5,303 nt of DNA from an uncultured Bacteroidales bacterium (GTDB lineage Bacteria; Bacteroidota; Bacteroidia; Bacteroidales; Bacteroidaceae), in assembly GCA_937896105.1 (NCBI GenBank), contig CALBKR010000221.1:1-5303 (forward strand), read 5' to 3'. The notes under the pieces are model-generated. The model searched no databases. It was not told where the DNA came from and worked only from the letters and a program-made list of their open reading frames with translations. The position numbers and the translations under genes are program-made. Shown here piece by piece: positions 5,031 through 5,303 of the stretch; position 1 is the first letter of the stretch, and the number at the start of each line of letters is the position of its first letter.

Positions 5031-5303
5031 ATGGAAAATAAAAGAACTTGTCTTTATGAAAAGCACGTTGCACTGGGCGCATTGATGAGCCCGTTCGGTG
5101 GCTTCGATATGCCAATCCAGTACAGCAACATCGTTGATGAGCATAACGCGGTGCGCCAGGCGTGCGGTGTGTTCGATGTATCGCATATGGGCGAGGTGCT
5201 CGTGACCGGCCCCGAGAGTGAGAAGTTCGTGAACTATATCTTTACCAATGACATTGCAGGAGCACCCGATGGCAAGATATTCTACGGTATGATGTGTCAC
5301 CCG
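5031..5303 (+). CDS. gcvT: Glycine cleavage system T protein (aminomethyltransferase), 5' part
   Basis: GcvT takes the aminomethyl group held on the lipoyl arm of the H protein, releases ammonia and passes the one-carbon unit to tetrahydrofolate, giving 5,10-methylene-tetrahydrofolate. Only the first 91 codons are present and the frame is open at the window edge. The full protein is normally about 360 residues. Diagnostic N-terminal elements are YEKHVALGALMSPFGGFDMP (residues 9-28), the IVDEHNAVRQACGVFDVSHMG region (34-54) and a TNDIAGAPDGKIFYG segment (72-86), all in family order. The folate-binding and catalytic region lies beyond the window. The ATG at 5031 begins 7 bp after the lplA stop, so the genes are almost certainly co-transcribed from 4001-4030. 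A minus-strand frame over the same DNA is a shadow. Confidence 0.95.
   Translation, partial: MENKRTCLYEKHVALGALMSPFGGFDMPIQYSNIVDEHNAVRQACGVFDVSHMGEVLVTGPESEKFVNYIFTNDIAGAPDGKIFYGMMCHP

Noticed and set aside
1..5303. CRISPR arrays, tRNA or rRNA genes, insertion-sequence ends
   Set aside because: I found no regularly spaced direct repeats, tRNA-like cloverleaf, rRNA segment, transposase or terminal inverted repeats with target duplications.

Overview
The window reads as chromosomal DNA of a Bacteroidetes bacterium, most likely order Bacteroidales (Bacteroides/Prevotella-like). The evidence is two good matches to the Bacteroidetes sigma promoter (TTG, 19-21 nt, TAnnTTTG), AT-rich leaders without Shine-Dalgarno sequences, and Bacteroidales-like LplA and GcvT proteins. 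The genus cannot be fixed from this sequence.

Layout. (1) 1-574: a plus-strand gene for a small four-helix membrane protein, closed by a clear intrinsic terminator. (2) 575-966: no intact gene. It holds what looks like the decayed 3' part of another membrane-protein gene (661-855, one in-frame stop) and a 20-bp hairpin that probably terminates transcription from both sides. (3) 967-3815: four minus-strand genes for small membrane proteins of 143, 153, 184 and 293 residues. The 293- and 184-residue genes, transcribed in that order, look like one operon from a good promoter at 3855-3886. The other two appear to be separate units with their own leaders and terminators. (4) 3816-4051: a divergent promoter region. 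(5) 4052-5303: lplA (lipoate-protein ligase A) and, 7 bp later, the start of gcvT (glycine cleavage T protein), cut by the window edge.

The main observation is that all five intact membrane proteins share one plan. Each has a short cytoplasmic N-terminus, a first helix ending in an aromatic/acidic or Leu-Pro-aromatic junction, an outer loop, a second helix, a short basic inner loop, a third helix, a second outer loop, a fourth helix and a charged C-terminus. In the four minus-strand proteins helix 2 ends in the same Asn-x3-Gln motif. They look like a diverged, locally expanded family. The 184- and 293-residue members carry C-terminal coiled-coil tails, the longer one built from 29- to 34-residue repeats. 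I do not recognise the family and assign no function.

lplA-gcvT is an ordinary metabolic pair: LplA can attach lipoate to the H protein of the glycine cleavage system, in which GcvT acts. Nothing in the sequence links this pair to the membrane-protein cluster apart from the shared intergenic region.
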